From the NCBI GenBank assembly GCA_002817055.1, contig MUCU01000012.1:1-20875 (forward strand): 20,875 bases of DNA, written 5' to 3'. Position numbers and translations under genes: made by a program. How positions within the stretch are numbered: position 1 is the stretch's first letter; each line of letters starts with the position of its first letter. This DNA is from SAR202 cluster bacterium Io17-Chloro-G7. GTDB taxonomy: Bacteria > Chloroflexota > Dehalococcoidia > UBA3495. The notes below the pieces were generated by a model. It saw only the letters and a program-made list of their open reading frames with translations, was not told the origin of the DNA and searched no databases. This document shows positions 1-8,083 of the stretch, in pieces.

Positions 1-263
1 GACGAAGCCATTGACTCGGGTGCAGCTCTTCTGTAAACATTCTTACAGTTTAAAACTAATTTTAAAATCTGTCCAAAATGTCAACACGCCCTAGTAAATT
101 GATCCCCTGTTCCGGTTCACCTGTATCAGAGAGCATAAACCGCCCTGGGGGAAACGGGATCACCGGAATGTAAGGAGAAATTTAGCAGAAGCGTAAGCGG
201 CCTATTAGCACACACAGCCTCCACTGTCGGTGACTCCATGAACAAGATTTTCCGCAACTGGTC
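1..263. other. Left-edge region without a recognised gene
   Basis: No coding frame, RNA gene or clear terminator could be supported between the window edge and the aminotransferase stop. The region lies downstream of that minus-strand gene. Confidence 0.4.
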
Positions 264-1436
264 TTATAATTCAGAACTGAAATAGCGCCTCAATCGATCG
301 ATGCCTTCATCGTACCGATCATTGCAGAAAGCCAACCGAAGGTCCTGAGGTATGCCGAAATCGGTCCCCGGGACCACTGCAACGTGCGCTTTATTCAATA
401 TGTCATGAGCTAGCTCCTTGGACGATGCGAAACCGTGCTCTTGGTTCCAATCCGAGCAACGTAGCACAGCGTAAAAACCACCCTCGGCGGCAATGGGTTC
501 ACACCCGGTTTTCTGCAGCTGTGCAGTCGTGTACTCTGCCCGGGCTTTGTAAATCCTTGCCAGCTCAGCCGGACTTTCATCATCGTCGAGGGCAGCGATC
601 ATGCCGTATTGATAGCAAGGGTCAGCGCACAATAATGTGTGTTGCTGCATGACTCTCAAATTGGTCTGGAGCTCTAGCGGCAGTATAGCAAAGCCAACTC
701 GCTTGGTGTACATGCGGAAGCCTTTAGAAAAACTGTTGGTTACGATGGTTGTATCTTGGTATTCTCGCAGAACGTCCAAAGGCGACCGGAAATCCTCGTA
801 GAAAAGGCAATTATTGTAAATTTCGTCATTGAGAATATAAGCTTGGCGGTCTATGGTCTCATAGATTTGGCGCAACTCATCGGTATTGACTATGTTGCCC
901 AGCGGATTGCCCGGCGAATTTACCACGACCAGAGCCGTCTTTTCCGGTGAGAAGTTTTCCCGGAAAGAATCCATGTCGACTCTCAATGATACCGGATCAA
1001 TGTCGTAGAACTTGATAGTGGCGTCAGCCAACGTTGCGCAGTACACATACAGCGCATAATAAGGGCGCGGCAACAGAATCTCTCTTCCTTGGCCGGACAC
1101 AAGCTGAAATATGTTACGAAATATTGGGGAAGTGCCGGTACTAACAATGATGTTGTCCTTGGAGATTTCTGACCGGTATTTAGTGTTGTAATGGGTTGCG
1201 ATAGCCTCGCGCAGTTCCGGCAGCCCCTCGGGGAAGACTCGACGCACAAAATTGGGGTCGCCCAATACTTCCACGATGCGATCTAGCACTGCTGGGGGCG
1301 TTGGAAGCTCTGGAACACCGATGGTGAGTTTTAATACGTCATTCCCTTCGTCCAGAAGTTTGTCAGCATGCTCGTCGAGGACGAACATTTGGAATTCTAG
1401 GTCTGCTGGCATAAAGTTATTAATGGGCTTTGGCAT
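264..1436 (-). CDS. Class I/II pyridoxal-phosphate-dependent aminotransferase
   Basis: A 390-residue fold-type I PLP enzyme, the normal length for the aspartate aminotransferase superfamily, probably cytoplasmic and transferring an amino group between an amino acid and a 2-oxo acid. Visible landmarks (numbered from this start) are SPGNPLGN with the PLP-contacting Asn at about 177, NDEIY with Asp204 and Tyr207, SFSKGFRM with the Schiff-base Lys238, and a C-terminal DLRLAFCN whose Arg367 should bind the substrate carboxylate. The longer reading begins at 1469 (ATG, 11 more codons). I chose the ATG at 1436 because GAGGAG lies 4 bases upstream of it, and the family-typical sequence begins there. 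Substrate specificity cannot be read from sequence; it could be an aspartate, alanine or aromatic aminotransferase. It stands alone, with long intergenic DNA on both sides. Confidence 0.9.
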   Translation of the reverse strand: MPKPINNFMPADLEFQMFVLDEHADKLLDEGNDVLKLTIGVPELPTPPAVLDRIVEVLGDPNFVRRVFPEGLPELREAIATHYNTKYRSEISKDNIIVSTGTSPIFRNIFQLVSGQGREILLPRPYYALYVYCATLADATIKFYDIDPVSLRVDMDSFRENFSPEKTALVVVNSPGNPLGNIVNTDELRQIYETIDRQAYILNDEIYNNCLFYEDFRSPLDVLREYQDTTIVTNSFSKGFRMYTKRVGFAILPLELQTNLRVMQQHTLLCADPCYQYGMIAALDDDESPAELARIYKARAEYTTAQLQKTGCEPIAAEGGFYAVLRCSDWNQEHGFASSKELAHDILNKAHVAVVPGTDFGIPQDLRLAFCNDRYDEGIDRLRRYFSSEL

Positions 1437-1440
1437 AAAT

Positions 1441-1446
1441 CTCCTC
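1441..1446 (-). promoter_or_regulatory. Shine-Dalgarno site deciding the aminotransferase start
   Basis: GAGGAG on the minus strand, 4 bases before the ATG at 1436. It favours this start over the ATG at 1469. Confidence 0.6.
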
Positions 1447-1601
1447 GATTGTCTAAACTGAAAATCCACCTGCTGGACCGATACCCATGAGCCTAGGTGC
1501 TCTGTTCGCGCTAAACATTACTTGCAACCGTCGTTGCGGGATAATTGGGAACGGCGAGCAGATAGATTACCAGAATACCTGAAAATTTCGCCCTGTTGAC
1601 C

Positions 1602-1772
1602 ATGATGACGCTAATGGGCATGAGCAAAAGATTCTGTGTCTTCGAACTTTTTCAGATTCTCAGCCATGCGTCTATAGGCTGGTTTCGGCTGGCGGTTGCG
1701 GCTTCTTTCGCCGCGATCACGACTGGCTACTATACCCCATATTGCGCCGGTCAACATTCATCTGGTTCGTAA
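1602..1772 (+). CDS. Possible small membrane peptide or gene remnant
   Basis: A 56-codon frame with four in-frame ATGs (1602, 1605, 1614, 1620), ending in TAA at 1770-1772. The translation has a basic N-terminal part followed by a hydrophobic run (GWFRLAVAASFAAITTGYY) that could be one transmembrane helix. This resembles the first helix of a transporter such as an MFS protein, but nothing downstream continues it. There is no clear Shine-Dalgarno site. It may be a random frame, a small membrane peptide, or the surviving start of a deleted transporter gene. I do not recognise it as any named family. Confidence 0.2.
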   Translation: MMTLMGMSKRFCVFELFQILSHASIGWFRLAVAASFAAITTGYYTPYCAGQHSSGS

Positions 1773-1872
1773 AATCGGTATATTTGCTGAATAGGTTATA
1801 AAATACCATTGCGCTTTTGGGGGCCGCCTGAATAGGTGATTCTTTTAAGCCTCGAAAAAGGCGATTCTGTGC

Positions 1873-1905
1873 TATATTTGGGGATAATATTGAGTATATT
1901 TGAGG
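1873..1905 (+). repeat. Tandem TATATTTGnGG direct repeat upstream of the isomerase gene
   Basis: TATATTTGGGG at 1873-1883 and TATATTTGAGG at 1895-1905 are spaced 22 bases start to start, about two helical turns, and lie directly before the GGAGG site and TTG start at 1919. A third TATATTTG occurs at 1779. The spacing fits a regulator binding one DNA face, but AT-rich promoter DNA could produce this by chance. Confidence 0.3.
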
Positions 1906-1918
1906 CTGCGGAGGTCAA

Positions 1919-2749
1919 TTGCCAACTATAGCTTTATCCAACTTCGCACTTGGCATGGAAGACGAGCCGCTTCGGGGACTCGAATTCGCCGTTCAGCACG
2001 GATTTCATGGGTTGGAGTTTGGCACCGGCGAGCTGAGTCCTGAAAACATAGACCGGGCCGGACGAAAGCGATTCCGCTCCCTTGCTGAAGCTAATGGGGT
2101 GGCTCTTTCCATTCATTTCCTACACCGGGATATGGCGCCAGCGTCTCACGATTCAGTCCGGCGGGCTCGCCATTTTAATGAGCTCAATGAAACTCTCGAA
2201 TTGGCCTTAGACGTCGGAGCTGAAGTGGTGGTAGTACATCCGGGACCAATTGATTGCCCTGGGGTTGATCCCACTCAGGCAACAGAAAGCGTGCGACAGG
2301 AATCGATGAAGTTTCTGACCCAGTTTTTCGCGGATATCACCCCAAAAGCTCATAACACAGGCGTGGTTGTTACTGTGGAGAATATGCATCACGTCCCGGG
2401 GCAGGTAATCCAGAACTATAAGGAGTTGTTAGGGTTGGTCGGACCTCTAAACAGTCCTGCGTTGCAAATTACGCTTGACATGGGACACGCGGACCGGGCC
2501 GATGGGATAACCGAGGCCTTCGAGGTATTCTCACCCTATCTCAGACATATTCACGTTCACGACTCCAACGGAAAGCGTGACCATTTGGAGATTGGCCTAG
2601 GAGGACTGGATTTCTCCCGCTGGTCGGAGCAGCTGAGAGATTACCCATTCAGCATGGTCTTGGAGTCCCGAAACAATGAAGACCCAGAGGGAAATGTGTT
2701 GCGCAGCCGAGATCTGTTAACACAATACCTGGGCGGGTCCGCTAGATAG
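1919..2749 (+). CDS. Sugar phosphate isomerase/epimerase family protein (xylose isomerase-like TIM barrel)
   Basis: A 276-residue protein of the AP-endonuclease-2/xylose-isomerase-like TIM-barrel family, whose members isomerise or epimerise sugars and related polyols, or cleave AP sites, using divalent metal. Candidate metal ligands are spread along the barrel in the family order: His107 (VVHPGP), Glu154 (VTVENMHH), Asp187 and His190 (LDMGHAD), the HIHVHDSNGKRDH segment at 210-222, and Glu249 (VLESRN). The segment GLGGLDF after the HVHD motif is typical of the sugar isomerase branch rather than endonuclease IV. The start is TTG, with GGAGG four bases upstream (1910-1914). The natural substrate is unknown; no sugar kinase, dehydrogenase or transporter lies beside it. 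A terminator hairpin follows about 150 bases after the stop. Confidence 0.85.
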   Translation: MPTIALSNFALGMEDEPLRGLEFAVQHGFHGLEFGTGELSPENIDRAGRKRFRSLAEANGVALSIHFLHRDMAPASHDSVRRARHFNELNETLELALDVGAEVVVVHPGPIDCPGVDPTQATESVRQESMKFLTQFFADITPKAHNTGVVVTVENMHHVPGQVIQNYKELLGLVGPLNSPALQITLDMGHADRADGITEAFEVFSPYLRHIHVHDSNGKRDHLEIGLGGLDFSRWSEQLRDYPFSMVLESRNNEDPEGNVLRSRDLLTQYLGGSAR

Positions 2750-2893
2750 AAAACTTAGCTTCTAAGTACTCGAACTTCCCAGACTTTGAGCCGCTAAATA
2801 AAATGGTCCGATGAAGTCGACGCTACTGGAAGCAAGGTAACCGCGAACGCATCGTGGCCAATAGGCGGCCAACGCAAAATCGGTAGCCAACGT

Positions 2894-2934
2894 AAAAAAC
2901 GAAACGGCCCGGATTCATGAATCTGGGCCGTTTT
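2894..2934. terminator. Bidirectional intrinsic terminator
   Basis: A nearly perfect palindrome at 2902-2933 (about 14 bp of stem around CATG, GC-rich AACGGCCC core, one G-T pair). It is flanked by TTTT at 2931-2934 on the plus strand and by TTTTTT on the minus strand (complement of 2894-2899). It can end both the plus-strand isomerase transcript and the minus-strand tRNA transcript. Confidence 0.65.
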
Positions 2935-2946
2935 GAATCTAATTTC

Positions 2947-3022
<76 letters not shown>

Positions 3023-3058
3023 AGCTGTTTTTTAGCCAGGTGGCTGGGCCAGGCTAAA

Positions 3059-3064
3059 AGTGTA
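3059..3064 (-). promoter_or_regulatory. Possible -10 box of the tRNA-Lys promoter
   Basis: TACACT on the minus strand, 36 bases before the tRNA 5' end, with a weak TTTTAA 17 bases further upstream. Only the -10 is reasonable. An imperfect hairpin (TTTAGCC at 3031-3037, GGCTAAA at 3052-3058) lies between it and the tRNA. Confidence 0.25.
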
Positions 3065-3196
3065 GCAGGATTTTTGGGGGATTAAAACCGATCTTTGCGC
3101 CTGTGCTTGGCCGTTTGTTGGTTATTCTTTGGTTATTTTATGGTGATTCTACTGGGAGACCTTATGGGGACCGGCTCCCTACCTGCTGTGCTTCGC

Positions 3197-3928
3197 TTAA
3201 ATTCCGTGGATCAACCGGTCGATCAGGTACTCCGGAAGGTTGGCATCCCGCATCTTTTCCTGGGTGTCTTGAATGCGGTACTCCACCCGGTGGCGCTCAA
3301 TGGTGCTCGCCAGGCTGTCGTAAATTGCGTAGCCGGGCTTGGGGTTGCGATCTCTGGGTTGACCCACAGAGCCAGGATTGATTAGCAACCTCTCCTCGCC
3401 CAAGGGATAAGCTTTGTCTTCGGAGAACTCGATGAAAGTGGCCCTGCCACCGTCTTCCCTGCAGATGAAAGGAATATGGGAGTGACCCACGGCGCAATAT
3501 CGGGTCTCTAGGCGCTCCAAGGTCGCCAAGGCAGTATCCCGCTCTAATAAGTACTCGTTAATATGGTCCCGTAGCGTCCCATGTACTATGGTGAACGGCT
3601 CAATTTTCACGACTGTCGGCAGGCTGGACAAATACTTGAAGGATTCGGCCGACAAATTACTGGCGGTCCACTCAATCGCAGCCTTGGCGGCGTAATTAAA
3701 ATCCCCTGCGCTGGCCTTGCCTATCGCTACCGTATCGTGGTTTCCCGCAACCGTCACAGCTTTGTGGTGGATTAGAAGCTTAATACAAGGCCCAGGGTCT
3801 GGCCCATAACCCACTATGTCACCCAGGCACCAAAGACTATCGAAACCGCCGCGTTTCGTGGCGTCGTCAATCACTGCGGTAAGGGCTTCCAAGTTGGAAT
3901 GAATGTCTGACAAAATCAGGGCCCGCAC
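3197..3928 (-). CDS. Calcineurin-like metallophosphoesterase
   Basis: A 243-residue cytoplasmic phosphoesterase of the compact YfcE-like group, which hydrolyses phosphomonoesters or phosphodiesters with two metal ions. All metal-binding blocks are present in order: Asp8/His10 (LSDIHSN), Asp37 in GDIVGYGPDP, Asn63/His64 (GNHD), His116 (VHGTLRD), and His149/His151 (GHSHIPF). NPGSVGQPRD follows near the C-terminus. The start is GTG, with GAGG about 11 bases upstream. It is transcribed away from the asparaginase-like gene, and the two starts share a short divergent region. The physiological substrate is unknown; relatives include nucleotide phosphodiesterases and protein phosphatases. Confidence 0.9.
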   Translation of the reverse strand: MRALILSDIHSNLEALTAVIDDATKRGGFDSLWCLGDIVGYGPDPGPCIKLLIHHKAVTVAGNHDTVAIGKASAGDFNYAAKAAIEWTASNLSAESFKYLSSLPTVVKIEPFTIVHGTLRDHINEYLLERDTALATLERLETRYCAVGHSHIPFICREDGGRATFIEFSEDKAYPLGEERLLINPGSVGQPRDRNPKPGYAIYDSLASTIERHRVEYRIQDTQEKMRDANLPEYLIDRLIHGI

Positions 3929-4187
3929 TGCGCTAACCTCACATGTCCACTGATATACCTGATTATACAGCCATACAGGGTAACTCTCAGTTAATCCCCT
4001 GCCCTCCGGTCCCGTTTAGTTCTGAGAAGCCGGGTGTTTGCATAGTTAGAATGATCGCAGTTGACCGGCGACTAGTTGCCAGGGGAACTGTAATTGACGA
4101 CAATGGGCGGCGACGCAAATTATTTTTGACCATCGCTAGCCGCCAGGCTATCTTGCTGCGGAGGCCGGGTGACTTGGTCATGCCATC

Positions 4188-4194
4188 AAGGGGG
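4188..4194 (+). promoter_or_regulatory. Shine-Dalgarno site supporting the asparaginase-like start
   Basis: AAGGGGG, 7 bases before GTG 4202. A competing GGAGG at 4160-4164 sits 4 bases before GTG 4169, so the start is not settled. Confidence 0.4.
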
Positions 4195-4201
4195 ACGCAA
4201 A

Positions 4202-5209
4202 GTGACCAGCGCAAAGCCAATTGTAAGAATAATCGCCACCGGGGGAAGCATTGCAGGGGTGGGCCCCGACCGGATGGACTACATACTGTATCCCGAACTG
4301 GGAAAGCACTTGACTATTCAGGAGTCGCTGGAGCGGATTCCGGAAGCCACCGAGATTGCTACGGTGCGAAGCGAAGACTTAGTTAGCTTAGGTAGCACCG
4401 CCATAGGCGCCGCCGAGTGGTTAAGCCTGACTCAACGTATCAACCAAACTTTTACCCAAGAGACTGACGTTGCAGGTGTGGTCATCACCCACGGGACCGC
4501 AACATTGGAAGAAACGGCTTACTTTCTGCACCTCACGGTCAAATCGGCCAAGCCGGTGGTCGTCACCGGGGCGATGAGACCACCCACATCTATAGGAACC
4601 GATGCCGACATAAATTTAATCGACGCTATCAGAATCGCCGGTTGCCCTGATGCCGGCGGCAAGGGTGTTCTGACAGTCCTGAACAACGAGATTCAATGCG
4701 CGAGGGACGTTACCAAGTCCAATACTTTTAGGGTTGAAACCTTCCGGCCCAACGAACTGGGATTTTTGGGTTATGCGGATTCCGATGGTCAAGTGGTGTT
4801 TTATCGTTCCCCGTTGCGTAGCCATACCTTGGATACCCCCTTCAATGTGGACGGGCGTACGTCGTTGCCCAGGGTCGACATCGTGTACGCTTATGCGGGC
4901 GCCGACGGTTTGCTGGTAGACGCGGTACGCAATAACCATTCGGATGGCTTGATCTTAGCCGGTTTTGGAGGAGGCACCTACCCGCCAGCGGTGAGTCAAG
5001 CAGCGGCGGAAGCGGTGAAAGAAGGAATTCCGGTGGTATTGGCCTCCCGGGCCACGGCCGGCCGTGTGGTGACCACGCCCGAGAAGGAAAAACAAGGGTT
5101 TATTGTGTGCGACAATCTGTTGCCTCAAAAAGCCCGAATCCTGATGATGTTGGGCTTAACTGTGACTCAAGACAAAGCCGAGTTGCAAAGAATGTTTCAT
5201 GAATTCTGA
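4202..5209 (+). CDS. Asparaginase/glutaminase-family protein with altered active site
   Basis: A 335-residue protein with the bacterial type I/II L-asparaginase fold; family members hydrolyse asparagine to aspartate and ammonia. Recognisable blocks (numbered from this start) are ATGGSIAG at 12-19, THGTATLEETAYFL at 96-109, VVTGAMRP, and CARDVTKSNT with Lys172. Two catalytic positions deviate. The nucleophilic Thr of ATGGTIAG is Ser16, and the substrate-binding Asp of HGTD is Ala100; the Lys of RDVTK is kept. No signal peptide is seen, so it is probably cytoplasmic. The start is uncertain. GTG at 4202 has AAGGGGG 7 bases upstream and matches the family's usual N-terminus. GTG at 4169 has GGAGG only 4 bases upstream and would add 11 unrelated residues. 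The aldolase gene follows on the same strand after 195 bases. Confidence 0.88.
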   Translation: MTSAKPIVRIIATGGSIAGVGPDRMDYILYPELGKHLTIQESLERIPEATEIATVRSEDLVSLGSTAIGAAEWLSLTQRINQTFTQETDVAGVVITHGTATLEETAYFLHLTVKSAKPVVVTGAMRPPTSIGTDADINLIDAIRIAGCPDAGGKGVLTVLNNEIQCARDVTKSNTFRVETFRPNELGFLGYADSDGQVVFYRSPLRSHTLDTPFNVDGRTSLPRVDIVYAYAGADGLLVDAVRNNHSDGLILAGFGGGTYPPAVSQAAAEAVKEGIPVVLASRATAGRVVTTPEKEKQGFIVCDNLLPQKARILMMLGLTVTQDKAELQRMFHEF

Positions 5210-5233
5210 TCGTTTGTCATTTCGGCGTTCCAA

Positions 5234-5269
5234 TGGGAAAATGGCTCAACCGGCTGATCCATTTTCCCA
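5234..5269 (+). terminator. Hairpin after the asparaginase-like gene, possible terminator
   Basis: A perfect 11-bp inverted repeat (TGGGAAAATGG / CCATTTTCCCA) with a 14-base loop, 25 bases after the stop codon. No T-run follows, so termination is uncertain; it may instead stabilise the transcript or be an operator. Confidence 0.4.
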
Positions 5270-5404
5270 AGTTCTGGCAATTGTAGATGGACCAAGCGTC
5301 CTGAGATAACAACCCCAGCCATTTGACGGGGCGAATCCATCGGCAATATAAATAACAGGAACCGGAGAATTCAGCGAAATCAAAATTGACATAGGAGGCC
5401 CCCA

Positions 5405-6163
5405 GTGCCACAACTTAGGCCGAACGTTGCCAAGGAAAAGCTGCGGAATAACCAGGTCGTAACGACCATAGCCGGCGTGCAGGACGCCGAGGTTATCGAT
5501 TTTCTGGGACCGATGGGCTTCGACGCCGCATGGATCGAATGCGAGCATGGTCCGGTGGATTGGCAAGGGCTAGGGGATATGACCCGGGCTTGCGACCTTT
5601 GGGGTATGGCCTCGATAACCCGGGTTAGCGCCAACGAACCTTGGCTGATAACTCGTACCTTGGACAGGGGCGCCATGGGTATCGTCGTTCCTCATATCAA
5701 TACCCGGGAGGCCGCCGAGCAAGCAATGCAGTCGGCTAAATATGCTCCTGTGGGCTATCGCGGCATGTTTGGCGGACGTCAGTCATTTGGCGTGGCCGAC
5801 TATCCCAAAATTGCCAACGACCAGACCATGGTAATCGTGCTTCTGGAAGAGACCGAAGCTTTAAAAAACTTGGATGAGATCTTAAAAGTAGACAATATCG
5901 ACGTATTTTTCGTCGCCCCCACCGATTTGGCGCAGACCATGGGCCACATTGGCGAGGCGGGCCATCCGGAAGTGCAGGCGGCCATCGACGACGCACTTGC
6001 CCGCATAGTCGCAGCAGGCCGGACCGCTGGCACGCTGGTGAACGACGATAACATTTCCAGCTTCATCGGCAAAGGCGCCAGGTTCTTGATGACCTCTTGG
6101 AACGGTTGGGTAACCAGGGGCGCTGCTCAGTTCCTGAAAAAGGCTTCGGAAGCCAAGGTTTAG
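5405..6163 (+). CDS. HpcH/HpaI aldolase family protein
   Basis: A 252-residue class II, metal-dependent pyruvate aldolase of the HpcH/HpaI (2-oxo acid aldolase/citrate lyase) family. These enzymes reversibly split 4-hydroxy-2-oxo acids to pyruvate plus an aldehyde in aromatic or sugar-acid catabolism. The HpaI catalytic set is readable: His48 in WIECEHGP, Arg73 in ITRVS, Glu149 in VLLEETEAL and Asp174 in VAPTDLA (metal ligands), plus the APVGYRG motif at 114-120. The length is typical. The start is GTG with AGGAGG 6 bases upstream (5393-5398). It lies 195 bases after the asparaginase-like gene with a hairpin between, so it is probably separately transcribed. No partner dehydratase or decarboxylase is adjacent, so the substrate is open. 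Confidence 0.92.
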   Translation: MPQLRPNVAKEKLRNNQVVTTIAGVQDAEVIDFLGPMGFDAAWIECEHGPVDWQGLGDMTRACDLWGMASITRVSANEPWLITRTLDRGAMGIVVPHINTREAAEQAMQSAKYAPVGYRGMFGGRQSFGVADYPKIANDQTMVIVLLEETEALKNLDEILKVDNIDVFFVAPTDLAQTMGHIGEAGHPEVQAAIDDALARIVAAGRTAGTLVNDDNISSFIGKGARFLMTSWNGWVTRGAAQFLKKASEAKV

Positions 6164-6363
6164 GGTGAGCCGGCGAATCTTATCCAGCTAGTGCTTACCG
6201 CTGCATATAGGAGTGACAAGTGTCTGGAAGTCCGTTCGCTTTTAACATGTGAGATAGGCTGAGTAATGACCCGTCGAAAGGCGGGCTTCGGTCCCGTAAT
6301 TCGTCCAAAGGTCGGAAATCAGGGCGAACGGAGAATACCGTGGTCAATTTTAGGCTAAAAGTA

Positions 6364-7701
6364 CTAGTCCGCTTGTTCCGGGGAGTTGACGTGGGTGAAT
6401 CTTGATGCGTCTATTACCTTTAAGGGCATAAGCAACACCCCACCAAGTAAAAACAGCGCTGAACAAGTAATTAATAAGGCATCCCATCCGCTGCCGTCTG
6501 AAGCGCGGTTTAGCAGGTCTATCCCAGGACCCATCAATTTGGCCGCAGCCGAACCGCCGGTGGTGGCCAGGTTAACCATGCCCATGTGCAGAGCTTCCCG
6601 GCCTTGGGTGCCCAGTTCATTGGCCAGCGCCCAGTTGGAACTCAGCATGGTACCAATAGAAATGCCCAAGAGGCTTGCTGTAATCAAGACTCCGGTGACA
6701 TCGTTGGCCCACAGCAGCCAAATGCTGCTGGAAGCGCCTCCCAATGCGCCAGCAATTACCACGGGTTTACGGCCAATTTTATCGGAGACCCAGCCCGCCG
6801 GATAAATGCTGACCGCCAACGCCCCTCCCACCACCAGAATCATCCAGCCTAAGGCCTGGGAAGGGTTGCCCACCTTTACAGCGTCTTCCAGAAAAAACCG
6901 GCCGAAAGTCGGAAACACGGTAATGGCCGCCATGATCAGCAACCGGGAGAGCATGAAACGTTTTAATTGCGGGTGCAGCGGTTGTTGTTGGTCCGCCGCT
7001 TCATCTGGCCTCTCACTAGCCGGGCTCCCATTAGATAGAGAGCTGATTTGGGAGGATGCGTTGGCCGAAGTCTCGTGAGCCCGCACGGTCAATGAGGTAA
7101 CTATAGTGGTGACGGCCAGCGAAATGGCAACTACACCCAAGCTCAGCCACACCCAGACTTGTATCGGGCCACCTGCCGCCCTTCCCAGCAAACTGCTGCA
7201 GATGGCCCCTAATGCCCCAGCGCCAGCAGCGTCGGCCAGGATCTTCAATGAAGATGCCACGCCCACCCGGCTCAAGGGCACTAAGTCTCTGATCAGTGCC
7301 TGATAGGGACCGTAACCAACGTTGAAGTTGGCTTGTATAAACAGCCAGACACCGAACAGAGTCAGGTAATTGGGCGCAAATCCGACCCCGATCAAACCCA
7401 CCCCGACGAATACCCCACCCCACACGATGTAAGGGATTCGTCGGCCCAAAGGTGAGTCAGTATTATCGCTGGCCCGGCCTACAAAGGGCTGGGCTATCCC
7501 AGCTACCATCAACCCGCTAAACGTCAGGATGGCAAGGTAGGTGTTCTTCCACTCTCCTGGGGAGAGGTCCTTGACCAACTCCGGCAAAACCACAATGTCC
7601 ATAGCCAGCACGAAGCCGATCATCCCAAAGCCATAAGCGCTCAACTTCATCAACGTGAAGTTGCTCCAACCTTGGTGCTGATCTGTGGAGGATTGCGCCA
7701 T
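6364..7701 (-). CDS. Major facilitator superfamily transporter
   Basis: A 445-residue integral inner-membrane protein with about 12 hydrophobic segments in two halves. They are separated by a polar Ser/Asn/Gln-rich central loop at about 205-245. The loop between helices 2 and 3 carries GRASDNTDSPLGRRIPYIVWG in two adjacent parts (GRASDNTDSP, LGRRIPY). This is an MFS signature resembling the sugar-transporting SLC45/sucrose and GPH-like branches. The second half repeats it as GWVSDKIGRKP. It is a secondary carrier; sugar or glycoside uptake is a guess, and drug export cannot be excluded. The ATG start lacks a strong Shine-Dalgarno site (only GGA about 13 bases upstream). The gene is single and convergent with the aldolase gene. 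Confidence 0.9.
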   Translation of the reverse strand: MAQSSTDQHQGWSNFTLMKLSAYGFGMIGFVLAMDIVVLPELVKDLSPGEWKNTYLAILTFSGLMVAGIAQPFVGRASDNTDSPLGRRIPYIVWGGVFVGVGLIGVGFAPNYLTLFGVWLFIQANFNVGYGPYQALIRDLVPLSRVGVASSLKILADAAGAGALGAICSSLLGRAAGGPIQVWVWLSLGVVAISLAVTTIVTSLTVRAHETSANASSQISSLSNGSPASERPDEAADQQQPLHPQLKRFMLSRLLIMAAITVFPTFGRFFLEDAVKVGNPSQALGWMILVVGGALAVSIYPAGWVSDKIGRKPVVIAGALGGASSSIWLLWANDVTGVLITASLLGISIGTMLSSNWALANELGTQGREALHMGMVNLATTGGSAAAKLMGPGIDLLNRASDGSGWDALLITCSALFLLGGVLLMPLKVIDASRFTHVNSPEQAD

Positions 7702-8083
7702 TCAGAGATGTCCGCTGTAGAATTTCATGTTGGAGCGCATCCGCAACTGGTCCAGAAGAGAGGAGGCGATTTCATGCCCTCATCAAAACTATTTCCGAAG
7801 ACTTGAGGGCGTAACTTGGTGATGAGTAGCTTGAGTGATTTGGAGAGTGGAATGCCATCAAGCCCCAATTCTCGCGGTTCTGTGGCTAAATATCAGACCA
7901 CATCTAGGTGACATAAGGTTGTTCCAGCGATAGTCTATAATACACCAGTGAAAGTCTGGTCTGCATTGTGTTTGGGAACGAAATGAGGCCAATATCAGGC
8001 TTATTTGCCGGTCTTACAGCAATCAGAACCGGTAGTTCCTAACTAGGACAACCGCACCCAAATTTCGAACCCGGGGATAGAAA
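7702..8083. other. Intergenic region between divergent MFS and cobalamin-binding-type genes
   Basis: About 380 bases with no gene that I can support. It holds a TATAAT at 7936-7941 without a good -35 at the usual distance. A 7-bp inverted repeat (CAGACCA 7894-7900, TGGTCTG 7957-7963) surrounds that hexamer. I looked for a cobalamin riboswitch (B12-box-like GCCACTG) because of the downstream gene and did not find one. Confidence 0.45.
7936..7941 (+). promoter_or_regulatory. Candidate -10 box for the cobalamin-binding-type gene
   Basis: A perfect TATAAT, 142 bases before the ATG at 8084. The best upstream hexamer, GTGACA at 7908-7913, is 22 bases away, which is too far for a normal sigma-70 promoter. 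Confidence 0.3.

Larger units (their letters stand above)
1437..1918. other. Long intergenic region between divergent aminotransferase and isomerase genes
   Basis: About 480 bases that must hold the promoters of two divergently transcribed genes. No RNA gene or intact gene of normal size is evident. It contains a 56-codon open frame (1602-1772, plus) with a hydrophobic stretch, and three copies of TATATTTG at 1779, 1873 and 1895. The last two are 22 bases apart, just before the isomerase start. No convincing -35/-10 pair was found; AT-rich hexamers such as GATAAT near 1884 could serve as a -10. Confidence 0.5.

Noticed and set aside
3031..3058. TTTAGCC/GGCTAAA inverted repeat before the tRNA
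   Set aside because: The T-run is on the wrong side of the hairpin for termination in either direction, and it lies in the probable tRNA leader.
3943..4386. A 147-codon plus-strand frame upstream of and overlapping the asparaginase-like gene
   Set aside because: Its last third lies in another frame of a well-supported gene, the composition is Arg/Gly/Pro-rich as in shadow frames, and no family resemblance is seen. The first part more likely holds the divergent promoters.
7702..8083. Cobalamin riboswitch upstream of the BtuF-like gene
   Set aside because: No B12-box-like sequence or the expected long paired architecture was recognised in the leader.
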